Shown: positions 38,702-46,934 of the stretch, in pieces
How positions within the stretch are numbered: the first letter of the stretch is position 1
Layout: each line of letters starts with the position of its first letter
Origin: Methylocystis sp. H62
Lineage (GTDB): Bacteria; Pseudomonadota; Alphaproteobacteria; Rhizobiales; Beijerinckiaceae
DNA length: 64,000 nt
Assembly (NCBI RefSeq): GCF_015709515.1
Contig: NZ_JADNQZ010000056.1
Coordinates: forward strand, 186,001-250,000
Direction of reading: 5' to 3'
Program-made: the position numbers and the translations under genes
The notes under the pieces: model-generated
What the model was told of the DNA's origin: nothing
The model's database searches: none
Seen by the model: the letters and a program-made list of their open reading frames with translations, nothing else

Positions 38702-39583
38702 TCAGTTTGGAATTAATCGGGCGACGCAGGCATTGACGGAGTCGCGCCATTTCGGCAGCGCGACGCCGTAGCAGGCTTCGAGCTTGGCGTTGTCGAGCCT
38801 TGAATTCGCTGGGCGGCGCGCCGGCGTCGGATAGTCTGCGGTGGCGATGCGCTTGACGCGCACCGGCCGGCGGCCTTTCGTCTCCGCTGCGGAAAAGATC
38901 GCGTCCGCCATGTCCGCCCAGCTGGCTTCGCCCTGCCCGGTCATGTGAAAAACACCGCGCAGGCGCGGATCGAGATCGTCGACCAGCCTTTCGGCGATGG
39001 CCAGCAGCGCGTCGGCGATGTCGAGCGCGCTTGTCGGATTGCCAATCTGGTCGGCGACGACGCCGATTTCGTCGCGGGTCTCGCCAAGACGCAGCATCGT
39101 CTTGACGAAATTCGCTCCAAAAGGGCTGTAAACCCAGGCGGTGCGCAAAACGGCGCAATTCTCGCAGCGCGCGGCGATCTGCCTTTCGCCTTCGAGCTTC
39201 GAGCGCCCATAGGCGCCGGTCGGGCTGGGTTCGTCGTCTTCGCGATAGGGACGATCGAGCGCGCCGTCGAAGACATAGTCGGTCGAAAGATGCAGCAGCG
39301 GCACCTTCAGTTCGGCGGCGGTTTCGGCGACAAAGCCTGCGCCCGCGCCATTGACGCGCATGGCGACGTCGGGTTCGCTCTCGGCCTTGTCGACCTGAGT
39401 GTAGGCGGCGGCGTTGATGATGGCGTCGCAGCGCACGCTGCGTAGCGACGCGAGTATCATGTCGCGAGAAGAGAGATCGAAGCTGGGGCGGCCGAGCGCG
39501 AGCATTTCGACGCCTCTCGGCGCGCGCTCGATGAGCGAGCTGACGACCTGGCCGGTGAGCCCCGTGACGGCGATGCGTTTCAT
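38702..39583 (-). CDS. rfbD: dTDP-4-dehydrorhamnose reductase
   Basis: A 293-residue SDR-type reductase for the last step to dTDP-L-rhamnose. Marks are [37 protein letters not shown], and the YxxxK motif in YGRSKLEGE. Substrate-side [13 protein letters not shown] is also typical. The ATG at 39583 was chosen from the family start. It ends 11 bases before rfbA. Confidence 0.95.
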   Translation of the reverse strand: MKRIAVTGLTGQVVSSLIERAPRGVEMLALGRPSFDLSSRDMILASLRSVRCDAIINAAAYTQVDKAESEPDVAMRVNGAGAGFVAETAAELKVPLLHLSTDYVFDGALDRPYREDDEPSPTGAYGRSKLEGERQIAARCENCAVLRTAWVYSPFGANFVKTMLRLGETRDEIGVVADQIGNPTSALDIADALLAIAERLVDDLDPRLRGVFHMTGQGEASWADMADAIFSAAETKGRRPVRVKRIATADYPTPARRPANSRLDNAKLEACYGVALPKWRDSVNACVARLIPN

Positions 39584-39593
39584 CCTGCCCACT

Positions 39594-40145
39594 TTACGCG
39601 AAAACCTCCGCCAAATCGCGCAGCCGCGGCCATTTGCGGTCCTTGTCCGACAGCACGGCGCTTTCGGCGGCGGCCGGCCACGCGATCCCGATGTCAGGGT
39701 CGTCCCAGGCGACGCCGCAATCATGCTGCGGCGAATAGAAATTCGTCACCTTGTAGATGACTTCCGTATCGGGCTCGAGCGTGACGAAACCATGCGCGAA
39801 ACCGATCGGAATGAACAGCTGACGCCAGTTCTCTTTCGAAAGCTCGACGACGACGTGACGCCCGAACGTCGGCGAAGACCGCCGTAGATCGACGGCGACG
39901 TCGAGTATGCGGCCGCTGACCACGCGGACGAGCTTGTCCTGCGCGAAGGGCGCGGTCTGGAAATGCAAGCCGCGCACCGTCCCGACGTCGCGGGACAATG
40001 AGTGATTGTCCTGGACGAAGTCGAAATTCAATCCGGCGTTCGCCCAGGTCTTTTCGTTATGCGTTTCGCAAAAGAAGCCGCGCTCGTCGCCAAATTTTCT
40101 AGGCGTGACGAGCTTCAGCCCCGAAAGCTCGAGATCTTCAAACAA
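39594..40145 (-). CDS. rfbC: dTDP-4-dehydrorhamnose 3,5-epimerase
   Basis: A 183-residue cupin-fold RfbC/RmlC. Marks are KLVTPRKFGDERGFFCETHN, VQDNHSLSRDVGTVRGLHFQ (with the catalytic His), DVAVDLRRSSPTFG, and GFAHGFVTLEPDTEVIYKVT. It acts between RfbB and RfbD. Ten bases separate it from rfbD and 20 from rfbB. Confidence 0.96.
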   Translation of the reverse strand: MFEDLELSGLKLVTPRKFGDERGFFCETHNEKTWANAGLNFDFVQDNHSLSRDVGTVRGLHFQTAPFAQDKLVRVVSGRILDVAVDLRRSSPTFGRHVVVELSKENWRQLFIPIGFAHGFVTLEPDTEVIYKVTNFYSPQHDCGVAWDDPDIGIAWPAAAESAVLSDKDRKWPRLRDLAEVFA

Positions 40146-40165
40146 ACAGCCCCCCCTGTCGCGCG

Positions 40166-41242
40166 TCAGGCGACGGCGTCTTCATCTTGCTCGGCAAGCA
40201 CGCCGAGGCGCTCGCCGCGATATGTGCCCGAGCGGATCGCTTGCCACCAATCCGAATTATCGAGATACCAGCGCACGGTTTTGCGAAGACCGGTTTCAAA
40301 CCGCTCGGCCGGCCGCCATCCGAGTTCACGCTCGATCTTGGAGGCGTCGATGGCGTAGCGCAGATCATGTCCCGGTCGATCGGAGACGAAGGCGATGAGG
40401 TCGCGATGCGATCCGGCGCGCCGCGGACGGAATTCGTCCATCAGGTCGCAGATCGCTTCGACCACGTCGATATTGCGCCATTCATTGCGTCCGCCGACAT
40501 TGTAGGATTCGCCGACTTCGCCTTCCCGCGCCACGCGCATCAGCGCCGAGGCGTGATCCTCGACATATAGCCAGTCGCGCACATTCTCGCCGCGGCCGTA
40601 GACCGGCAGCGGCTTCTCCTCGATCGCATTGATGATGGTGAGCGGAATGAGCTTTTCGGGGAAATGATAGGGTCCGTAATTATTGGAGCAATTGGTGACG
40701 ATCGTCGGAAGACCGTAAGTGTGACGCCAGGCGCGCACGAGATGGTCGGAGCCCGCCTTCGACGCCGAATAGGGCGACGTCGGAGCATAGGGCGTGTCTT
40801 CGCAGAAGAGGCCTTCCGCGCCAAGGGCGCCGAAAACCTCATCGGTGGAGATATGCAGGAAACGGAAGTCGCGCGCGCGGGCGCGGTCGAGCTGGCGCCA
40901 ATAGTCGAGCGCCGCCCGCAGCATGACGAAGGTGCCGACGACATTGGTTTCGATGAAGGCCGCCGGCCCGTCGATCGAGCGATCGACATGGCTTTCGGCG
41001 GCAAGATGCATGACGACGTCGGGCTGAAAATCCTCGAAGGCGCGCGCGACTGCCGCCGCGTCACAAATATCGGCTTGAAGAAAGGAGAAACGCGGACTAT
41101 CCGCGATGGGCCGCAGCGATGCGAGATTTCCCGCATAGGTGAGCTTGTCGAGAACGAGAATCTGATCGACGCTCCCGCCGATGACGGCGCGCGCAACGGC
41201 CGAGCCGATGAACCCAGCGCCTCCGGTGATCAATATTTTCAT
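40166..41242 (-). CDS. rfbB: dTDP-glucose 4,6-dehydratase
   Basis: A 358-residue RfbB/RmlB of the extended SDR family. Marks are [29 protein letters not shown], the STDEVFG motif and the catalytic [15 protein letters not shown]. It makes dTDP-4-keto-6-deoxyglucose, the branch point toward rhamnose. The ATG at 41242 was taken instead of the TTG one codon upstream. First gene of the four-gene set, divergent from the 41445 gene. Confidence 0.97.
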   Translation of the reverse strand: MKILITGGAGFIGSAVARAVIGGSVDQILVLDKLTYAGNLASLRPIADSPRFSFLQADICDAAAVARAFEDFQPDVVMHLAAESHVDRSIDGPAAFIETNVVGTFVMLRAALDYWRQLDRARARDFRFLHISTDEVFGALGAEGLFCEDTPYAPTSPYSASKAGSDHLVRAWRHTYGLPTIVTNCSNNYGPYHFPEKLIPLTIINAIEEKPLPVYGRGENVRDWLYVEDHASALMRVAREGEVGESYNVGGRNEWRNIDVVEAICDLMDEFRPRRAGSHRDLIAFVSDRPGHDLRYAIDASKIERELGWRPAERFETGLRKTVRWYLDNSDWWQAIRSGTYRGERLGVLAEQDEDAVA

Positions 41243-41444
41243 CAAAGCCCCGCTTTTATCTATCGCGCCGCCCTAAAATCGCGCCCCCACGCCCGCGCAG
41301 GGGAGCCCTATTGCGAAGGCGACGGTCGGCGCTCAAGCCGTTTACGCGGACTATGTGGCGGAACAACGTCATGGCATTGCGTAAGAATTTGGCGCGGCGC
41401 CGCGCGCGACGGCGCTGAATTGCGCGATTGGCGCGCGCGCGGAT

Positions 41445-43514
41445 ATGCTCCCGGCGACTTCAGCTTCGCATGGCGACGGCGCCATGCCTCACGCTCGGGC
41501 GCGGCCGTCAATGTGGAGAGAGCAGTTCGATTATTACTGGGATGGGCGCCGCCGGCTGGCCATCGGCTGGTTCGAAGGCGCCGAACGCGCGGCGGTCCGG
41601 CCGGAACTCACGGTCATCTCGGCGCGCGACGAGCGCTTCACGAATGCGCCCACGCTCGTCGACGTCATCAGCGCCGCGCGCTGGCGCGCCCGCATCATTG
41701 TCGTTGATGTGCCGCCTGAGCATCGATTCGTCCGACTGACCGCCGCCGACGGCGCCGAACTCATCCTGGCGCTCTCCGCGGAGCGCGAGCTGCCGCAGGG
41801 CGGCGACTGGCGTCTGCTCCTGACCTTGCTGCCGGACGCCGGCGGCGCCGACCCCGTCGCCTTTCGGCTGGCGGCGTTTCCGGCGCGCGGCGACGTCGAA
41901 CGGCTTTCGCGGGAGCAGACCGCGGCGGCCGGCGCGCGATTGGTTTGGGCGATCGGCCAGCGCCGCGTGGTCGAGCGCGCCGACAACGCCCTCGTCATCC
42001 GCCTCGCCCCGGCGCGCCGCATCTTCCCGGCCTATCAGAGCCGACTCGTCCTGGAGGCGGCGCCGTTCGACTCATCGGCGGCCGCCGACGCGCGCGAGGC
42101 GCCCTTCGCCATCATGGAGCATTGGCTGCGCGAACCCGGCGCGCCGCGCATTATTCTTCGCCTGCGAATTCCCGATTCGATCGAAGAGAGCGCCACGCTG
42201 CTTGGCCGATGCAGCGTCGCGCTGGCGATGAACCAGCGACGGCGGCTGAAAGGCTGGACGCTCGAGCAGCGGTCGGCGGGAGAACCGGCCGTGGATCCGC
42301 TCACCTTCGACGACCTGCGGCAGGCGACAGGCGATCCGCAAGAACATCCAGACGCGGCGGAAACGGCGGAGTCGGTGGTCGTCGGCAATCTTTTGGCGCT
42401 GCTTGTCGATCCTGACGAGGCGGAGGTCGACGGAATCGCCTTGCGTCGCAGCCGTGAGAAGGCCGCCCCCGGCATGGGCGAAACCGCGGACATCGAATTT
42501 TATGGCGCGGCCCTTGGCGATGACGTTGGCCTCGTTTGCCCGGCGGCAGGGCCCGGCGATCTCGGCGTCGCGCCGGTCGATCCCGGCGGCCCCGCTTTCG
42601 CGCGGCTTTTTCGAGTCGAAGGCGACGGACTCGCGCCGCGCCGCGCGACGGATGACGAAGGACTTCTCGACGACCTCATGCGCCGCGCCGCCGACGCCGC
42701 GCGCGCAGCGACCGGCGCAGCCGCCCGCGCCGTGGCCGAACGCGCCGCCGGGCTGAAAGGCCGGCGCGACAAATTTGTCGCTTCACTGAACGGCGCTCTG
42801 GCGCGGGCGGAAGTCGCCGCGCGCTTCGAGCCGCCGGGCCTGTGGGATGCGCTCGAGCCTTTGGCGCAAGCGAGCTTCGCAGCGCTCGTCGTCGGCGAGA
42901 CGGGGCCGGCCCGCGCGCGCTTGCAGCAGCTTGGCGGCTATGGCGCCTTTTGCGCCGATCCCGCGCTTGCCGCAGTCATTGCGGAGGGCGGCGAATTTGC
43001 GCAGTCCGCGCGCCCCTCCGCCGAAGCCGCCCCAGCGCGCGCGCCTTCTCTGCTTGCCCGCTATCTCGACGCCTGCGGCGCCCAAGGCATGGCGCCGACT
43101 GGCGTTGACGCCTCGCAAGAAGCGCGGCTCATGCGCGCGCTCTTGAAGGAGCCGGATGTGGCCGCGTTGCGCGAGGCGCGCGTCGCTTTGGCGATCGATG
43201 ACGGCGTCCGGCGTGAAGCGGCGAAGGCGGCGCGATTCATCGTCGACGCCGCCGCGGTCGAGCGGGCGCGCGCGCATTTCACGGAAGCTGGCGCGATGGA
43301 CGCCGCCGAGATGCTCGACGCCTATCTTGACGTACGGCGGGCCGGCGGCTGGACGCCGCCGCATGAAGCGCCGACTCTCGCCGCGCTCGTCGCGCGCGCC
43401 GGCGTCGAACGCGACGCCGCGCGGCTCGAAGCCGAAAGCCTCGCGCAGGCGCCGCCGGCTCAAGAGCGGTCGAAGGGATTATTTGCCGCGATGCGCGGCT
43501 TGTTTGGACGCTGA
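41445..43514 (+). CDS. Large unknown protein
   Basis: Up to 689 residues, Ala/Arg-rich, without signal peptide or membrane helix. The N-terminal 300 residues are beta-rich (FDYYWDGRRRLAIGWFEGAE, LILALSAERELPQGGDW); the C-terminal half is mainly helical with many Ala and Glu, including ARAATGAAARAVAERAAG and a final GLFAAMRGLFGR that looks amphipathic. The start is uncertain: MWREQFDYYW at 41511 is a plausible ATG. No family recognised. It is divergent from rfbB by about 200 bases, so a surface-polysaccharide role is possible but not shown. Confidence 0.55.
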   Translation: MLPATSASHGDGAMPHARARPSMWREQFDYYWDGRRRLAIGWFEGAERAAVRPELTVISARDERFTNAPTLVDVISAARWRARIIVVDVPPEHRFVRLTAADGAELILALSAERELPQGGDWRLLLTLLPDAGGADPVAFRLAAFPARGDVERLSREQTAAAGARLVWAIGQRRVVERADNALVIRLAPARRIFPAYQSRLVLEAAPFDSSAAADAREAPFAIMEHWLREPGAPRIILRLRIPDSIEESATLLGRCSVALAMNQRRRLKGWTLEQRSAGEPAVDPLTFDDLRQATGDPQEHPDAAETAESVVVGNLLALLVDPDEAEVDGIALRRSREKAAPGMGETADIEFYGAALGDDVGLVCPAAGPGDLGVAPVDPGGPAFARLFRVEGDGLAPRRATDDEGLLDDLMRRAADAARAATGAAARAVAERAAGLKGRRDKFVASLNGALARAEVAARFEPPGLWDALEPLAQASFAALVVGETGPARARLQQLGGYGAFCADPALAAVIAEGGEFAQSARPSAEAAPARAPSLLARYLDACGAQGMAPTGVDASQEARLMRALLKEPDVAALREARVALAIDDGVRREAAKAARFIVDAAAVERARAHFTEAGAMDAAEMLDAYLDVRRAGGWTPPHEAPTLAALVARAGVERDAARLEAESLAQAPPAQERSKGLFAAMRGLFGR

Positions 43515-43818
43515 TGGCCATCCGCCGCGCGGCCTGCGGCCATTCGCCTGAACCTGTCTCGCCTATATGGCGAGCTACCGGATCAATTTGCCTCCACGCC
43601 CGCGTGCAAAGCCGTCAAAGCAAAATCTTCGATTCTCAGGAATGTGACACTGAACTGTATTATTCTGCCGCGGAACGCGTCGCGCAAGACGAAAACGTCT
43701 TCTGCTGCGCAGCAGAACAAAGGCGAATGACCTGCGTCTGTGATCAATCGTGGCCGATGCACACTTGGCTCAGACGGTATCGGTTCCATGCCAGAGCCCC
43801 CAAGTTTAAGAGGACGAC
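43515..43818. other. Non-coding stretch
   Basis: 304 bases. An inverted repeat ATGGCC / GGCCAT around 43513-43546 follows the upstream stop but has no U-tract. The right part is A+T-rich (TGTATTATTC near 43657) and probably holds the promoter of the small gene at 43819. No gene seen. Confidence 0.45.
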
Positions 43819-44001
43819 ATGTCAGATTCCGAGAAAACCGAAGCGGAAATTTTGCAGCAGTGGATTGAGACCGTCGGCGGCGGCATCTCTCTTGGAGAGA
43901 GCCTGTTGAAATCTGTAGAGGTGTCAAAAAGAGGCGATAAGCTGACGATCGTGCTGAAGAAAAAGAAGCAGAAAAAAGGGTCTGATCAAACCCAGCCGTA
44001 A
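43819..44001 (+). CDS. Small protein, unknown (60 aa)
   Basis: A 60-residue acidic-then-basic protein: SDSEKTEAEILQQWIETVGG at the start and VSKRGDKLTIVLKKKKQKKG near the end. AAGAGGAC lies just upstream of the ATG, a good ribosome site, so it is probably real. The lysine-rich C-terminus could bind nucleic acid or membrane. Not recognised. It lies 72 bases before the CYTH-CHAD gene on the same strand. Confidence 0.6.
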   Translation: MSDSEKTEAEILQQWIETVGGGISLGESLLKSVEVSKRGDKLTIVLKKKKQKKGSDQTQP

Positions 44002-44073
44002 TCGCTCGCGTCCGACCCGCCGAGGTAGCGCCGATCGCGCTACGCGCCGCCACAAAAATGATATATTCCCCGC

Positions 44074-45624
44074 ATGAGCGAGATTGAGCTGAAGCTCTTG
44101 CTGGACAAGAAGATGTCGAGTGAGATTTGGGCGCGCCTGACGGCGTCGAAGCTGGCTCACGGCGCGCCTGTCACGAAAACGCTCAGAAGCATTTATCTCG
44201 ATACGCCCGAGCATGCGCTGAACAAAGCGGGAATTGCGCTGAGGCTCAGACGCGACGGGCGACGGTGGATCCAGGGCGTCAAAACCAGGGGAACCTTGCA
44301 TGGCGGCCTGTCGCAGGTCGGCGAGCTAGAGAACCCGGCGCCTGGCGGACGCCTGTGTCTCGATGCAATTTCGGATGCATCGATTCGTGAGGAGATCGTT
44401 GACCGCGTCAACGGCGCTCCGCTTCAGCCCATTTGCGAGACCGTGATCACGCGCAGGACGAGCGAGCTGACGCTTTCGGACGGCACGCGCGCCGAACTCG
44501 CGCTCGACACTGGCGAAGTTCGGGCCGGCGACCGCTCTGCTGAACTCTCCGAGTTGGAAATCGAACTCCTCGCCGGCAAGGCAAGCGGACTGTTCGACAT
44601 TGCGCTCATCCTGGTTCCTGATGGCGGGTTGCAGTTCTCCCGTCTTTCCAAGGCCGCGCGCGGTTATTTGTTGGCCCAAGAGGGACGGATCGATTCGCCG
44701 CTTGCGCCCCGCAATGCTCAGAACCTTGCGCTTGATCCCGCGCAAACCGCCGAGCAAGCGGCCCGTGACGTCTTGCGCGAATGCCTCGATCAGATCGCCA
44801 CGAATGTGCGCGTCGTTCGCCAGCTGGACGACGACGAGGGGCCGCACCAGCTGCGGGTTGGTCTGCGGCGACTGCGCAGCGCATTTTCGGTCTACGCCGC
44901 CGTGCTGCGAAGCCCCGAGATGAAGCGGCTTGACGCCGAGGCGCGCTGGCTCGGACAGGAAGTCGGGAGCCTGAGGGATCTCGATGTGGTGGCGAACGAC
45001 ATGGCGCGGCGGGAAGCCGAAACTCATCCCGACGAGCCCGGGCTTTCGGCGCTCGCCGATGTGGTCTCGCGGCAGGCGAAAGAACGGCGTGAGCAGCTGC
45101 GCAAGCTTCTTGTCGGCGCGCGCGTGCAGGCGTTCCTCATCGATCTTGCGCGATTCGTGGAGACGCGTGGTTGGCTTGTGCCTCAGGATTTCGTCCAGAC
45201 CGAGCGGCTGGCGGCGCCGATTGCAACGCTCGCGCGCGCGTCTCTCAACAAGCGCTGGAAGAAGACCGCCAAGCATGCTCAGGGACTTGCGACGCTGACC
45301 GTGGAGCAGCGCCACGAGCTGCGCAAGGAGCTCAAAAAGCTGCGCTATGCCGTCGAGTTCTTTTGCTCCTTATTTCCGGCGAAACGCATCGATCCTTTCT
45401 TGAAGCGCCTTAAGAAGCTGCAGACCGTTTTTGGCGACCTCAACGACGCCGCGACGCTGAAAGCGATGTTCACAGGAACGGATGTTCCCGGCGCCGACGC
45501 TCCCTCCGTCCAGCGCGCCATCGGCTGGATGATCGGAGCGAGCCAGGCCCGCGCCGAATCGGGTTGGACCGGCGCCAAGGCGCTCTGGAGAGATCTCGAG
45601 CAGACCCGCCCGTTCTGGAAATGA
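44074..45624 (+). CDS. CYTH-CHAD domain protein (triphosphatase-like)
   Basis: A 516-residue two-domain protein. The N-terminal CYTH domain starts with the ExExK signature EIELKLLL and has the Arg/Lys/Glu pattern of the triphosphate tunnel (SIYLDTPEHALNKAGIALRL, ELELELL-type ELSELEIELLAGK). The C-terminal CHAD domain (residues about 230-510) has the conserved His helices HQLRVGLRRLRSAFSVYA and RHELRKELKKLRYAVEFF. Such fusions hydrolyse inorganic tripolyphosphate in vitro (E. coli YgiF), and CHAD domains bind polyphosphate. Cytosolic. Confidence 0.93.
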   Translation: MSEIELKLLLDKKMSSEIWARLTASKLAHGAPVTKTLRSIYLDTPEHALNKAGIALRLRRDGRRWIQGVKTRGTLHGGLSQVGELENPAPGGRLCLDAISDASIREEIVDRVNGAPLQPICETVITRRTSELTLSDGTRAELALDTGEVRAGDRSAELSELEIELLAGKASGLFDIALILVPDGGLQFSRLSKAARGYLLAQEGRIDSPLAPRNAQNLALDPAQTAEQAARDVLRECLDQIATNVRVVRQLDDDEGPHQLRVGLRRLRSAFSVYAAVLRSPEMKRLDAEARWLGQEVGSLRDLDVVANDMARREAETHPDEPGLSALADVVSRQAKERREQLRKLLVGARVQAFLIDLARFVETRGWLVPQDFVQTERLAAPIATLARASLNKRWKKTAKHAQGLATLTVEQRHELRKELKKLRYAVEFFCSLFPAKRIDPFLKRLKKLQTVFGDLNDAATLKAMFTGTDVPGADAPSVQRAIGWMIGASQARAESGWTGAKALWRDLEQTRPFWK

Positions 45625-45786
45625 CGACGTCGCAATCGCCGCGTCATTGAACGTCTCCTCGACACGTCTTTGGATTACCCTTGGCGCTATGTTACTTGGC
45701 CCCGCAAAGTGGCCGGACGCTGAGGATTGCAGCATCGATACGCGATGCGCACCGTCTTATTGAATGTCGGATGTTGGGAGAAATCT

Positions 45787-46635
45787 ATGCAGAGTGACCC
45801 TTTCAGCGAGATCAACGCCACCTTCCGAATGCTTTACGGCGCAAATCGCGACGAGGTGTTCGCATCGACGCCGCTTTCCGCGATTACACTGATCGGGACA
45901 GGGGAAATCTGGCGCATCGAGCATGGCGCGATCGTAAAGTCCTATCCGCCGACGCCGTGGCTTTCGCAGGTCAAGTCGCTGATGCATGCGATCATCGGCG
46001 TCCAGGGAACCTGGGCGCGCCTTGTACGCGGGAAGGACCTCGAATCCGCACGGCTCGCGGCTGTCCGCCTGAACAAGGCGTTGGAAGAGGCCGTGTCGCG
46101 TTTGTCGCGTGAGCTGCCCGCCGAACTCGTGTCCCCCGCGCAAATCGTTCTGGGCCAGCTCCTTCAGCTCTCAGTCAACTGGGCCGCAGGTCAGATGGCG
46201 ACGCCTGCGGAGCTCCCGGAAGCTCTCGAAAAGGTTCAGGTCGAATATGAAAAGATCATCACCGCTGCAGGAGAGGCGGTGTACGCATCCATCGTCAGAG
46301 GCTTGCACAGTTTCATCGACGAGACTGACCCGGCCATCTGGGAGACCTGTCTCGTCTGCGTTTGCGGCGTGGCGTTTGGACGCCGCGACAATGTCGAAAT
46401 CGCAGCCGCCATGTCGTTGATGGGCGAAGAGTCCGTCGGAACGCGGCTTCTCTATCTCGAGAATGCGCATGATCTGCCTCAGGCCATGGCGTGTCTGGCT
46501 GCGGCTCTCGCCGATAGGGATCTCGGAGAAGGCGTTTTCAACGATCCCTATCGCATGTGGCGCGATCTTCTGGGCGACGTCGCCGCCCGGCATGCCGGCA
46601 AAGGCTTCTTCCCGACGCTCGGCCGCGATCGATGA
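45787..46635 (+). CDS. Unknown protein, 282 aa
   Basis: A soluble protein beginning MQSDPFSEINATFRMLYGAN with no signal or membrane helix. It is mostly helical (LAAVRLNKALEEAVSRLSRE, ALEKVQVEYEKIITAAGEAV) and has a Cys pair in WETCLVCVCGVAFGRR. The ATG at 45787 follows GGGAG; the 20 extra upstream codons of the longer frame have no site. No family recognised. Confidence 0.55.
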   Translation: MQSDPFSEINATFRMLYGANRDEVFASTPLSAITLIGTGEIWRIEHGAIVKSYPPTPWLSQVKSLMHAIIGVQGTWARLVRGKDLESARLAAVRLNKALEEAVSRLSRELPAELVSPAQIVLGQLLQLSVNWAAGQMATPAELPEALEKVQVEYEKIITAAGEAVYASIVRGLHSFIDETDPAIWETCLVCVCGVAFGRRDNVEIAAAMSLMGEESVGTRLLYLENAHDLPQAMACLAAALADRDLGEGVFNDPYRMWRDLLGDVAARHAGKGFFPTLGRDR

Positions 46636-46686
46636 CGATTGCGTTCTGCGCGTTGGCCAGAGTCGCCGGCGTGCGTCTGCAAAGCG

Positions 46687-46815
46687 TTAGAAGAGGCCCG
46701 TGTTATAAGCGGCGACGTGACTGAATTCGCCAAGGGCCATCGCGATGTTGAGCGCTTCGGCGGCCAGTGCGATAGCGACGACTCCAAAAATTCCTGTCGT
46801 GATCATCGGTCCCAT
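46687..46815 (-). CDS. Membrane peptide of 42 aa, unknown
   Basis: A short frame on the minus strand reading MGPMITTGIFGVVAIALAAE followed by 22 more residues to a TAA stop. AAAGGAGA lies five bases before the ATG, one of the best ribosome sites in the window. Residues about 5-30 are hydrophobic, enough for one membrane helix. It lies just downstream of the kinase/phosphatase gene (ends 46935) on the same strand, so it may be the last gene of the nitrate operon or an independent peptide gene. Function unknown. Confidence 0.6.
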   Translation of the reverse strand: MGPMITTGIFGVVAIALAAEALNIAMALGEFSHVAAYNTGLF

Positions 46816-46858
46816 GACGTTCTCCTTTCTGCGTTAATCAGAAGTTAAGGAGAGACGC

Positions 46859-46881
46859 GCGCTGGCGCTGTGCGCCAACGC
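46859..46881 (-). terminator. Stable hairpin after the kinase/phosphatase gene
   Basis: On the minus strand GCGTTGGCGC-ACA-GCGCCAGCGC, ten pairs including one G-T. No U-tract follows (GCGTCTCTCC). It could end or attenuate the nitrate operon ahead of the 42-residue gene. Confidence 0.4.
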
Positions 46882-46934
46882 ACAAGCCTCGAGCGACCGA
46901 GATCGCCCGGTTCAAGGAGATTCTTACGCCGCTA

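Noticed and set aside
45625-45726. Short inverted repeat ATGACG/CGTCAT overlapping the CYTH-CHAD stop as terminator
   Set aside because: Weak six-base stem with a long loop and no U-tract.
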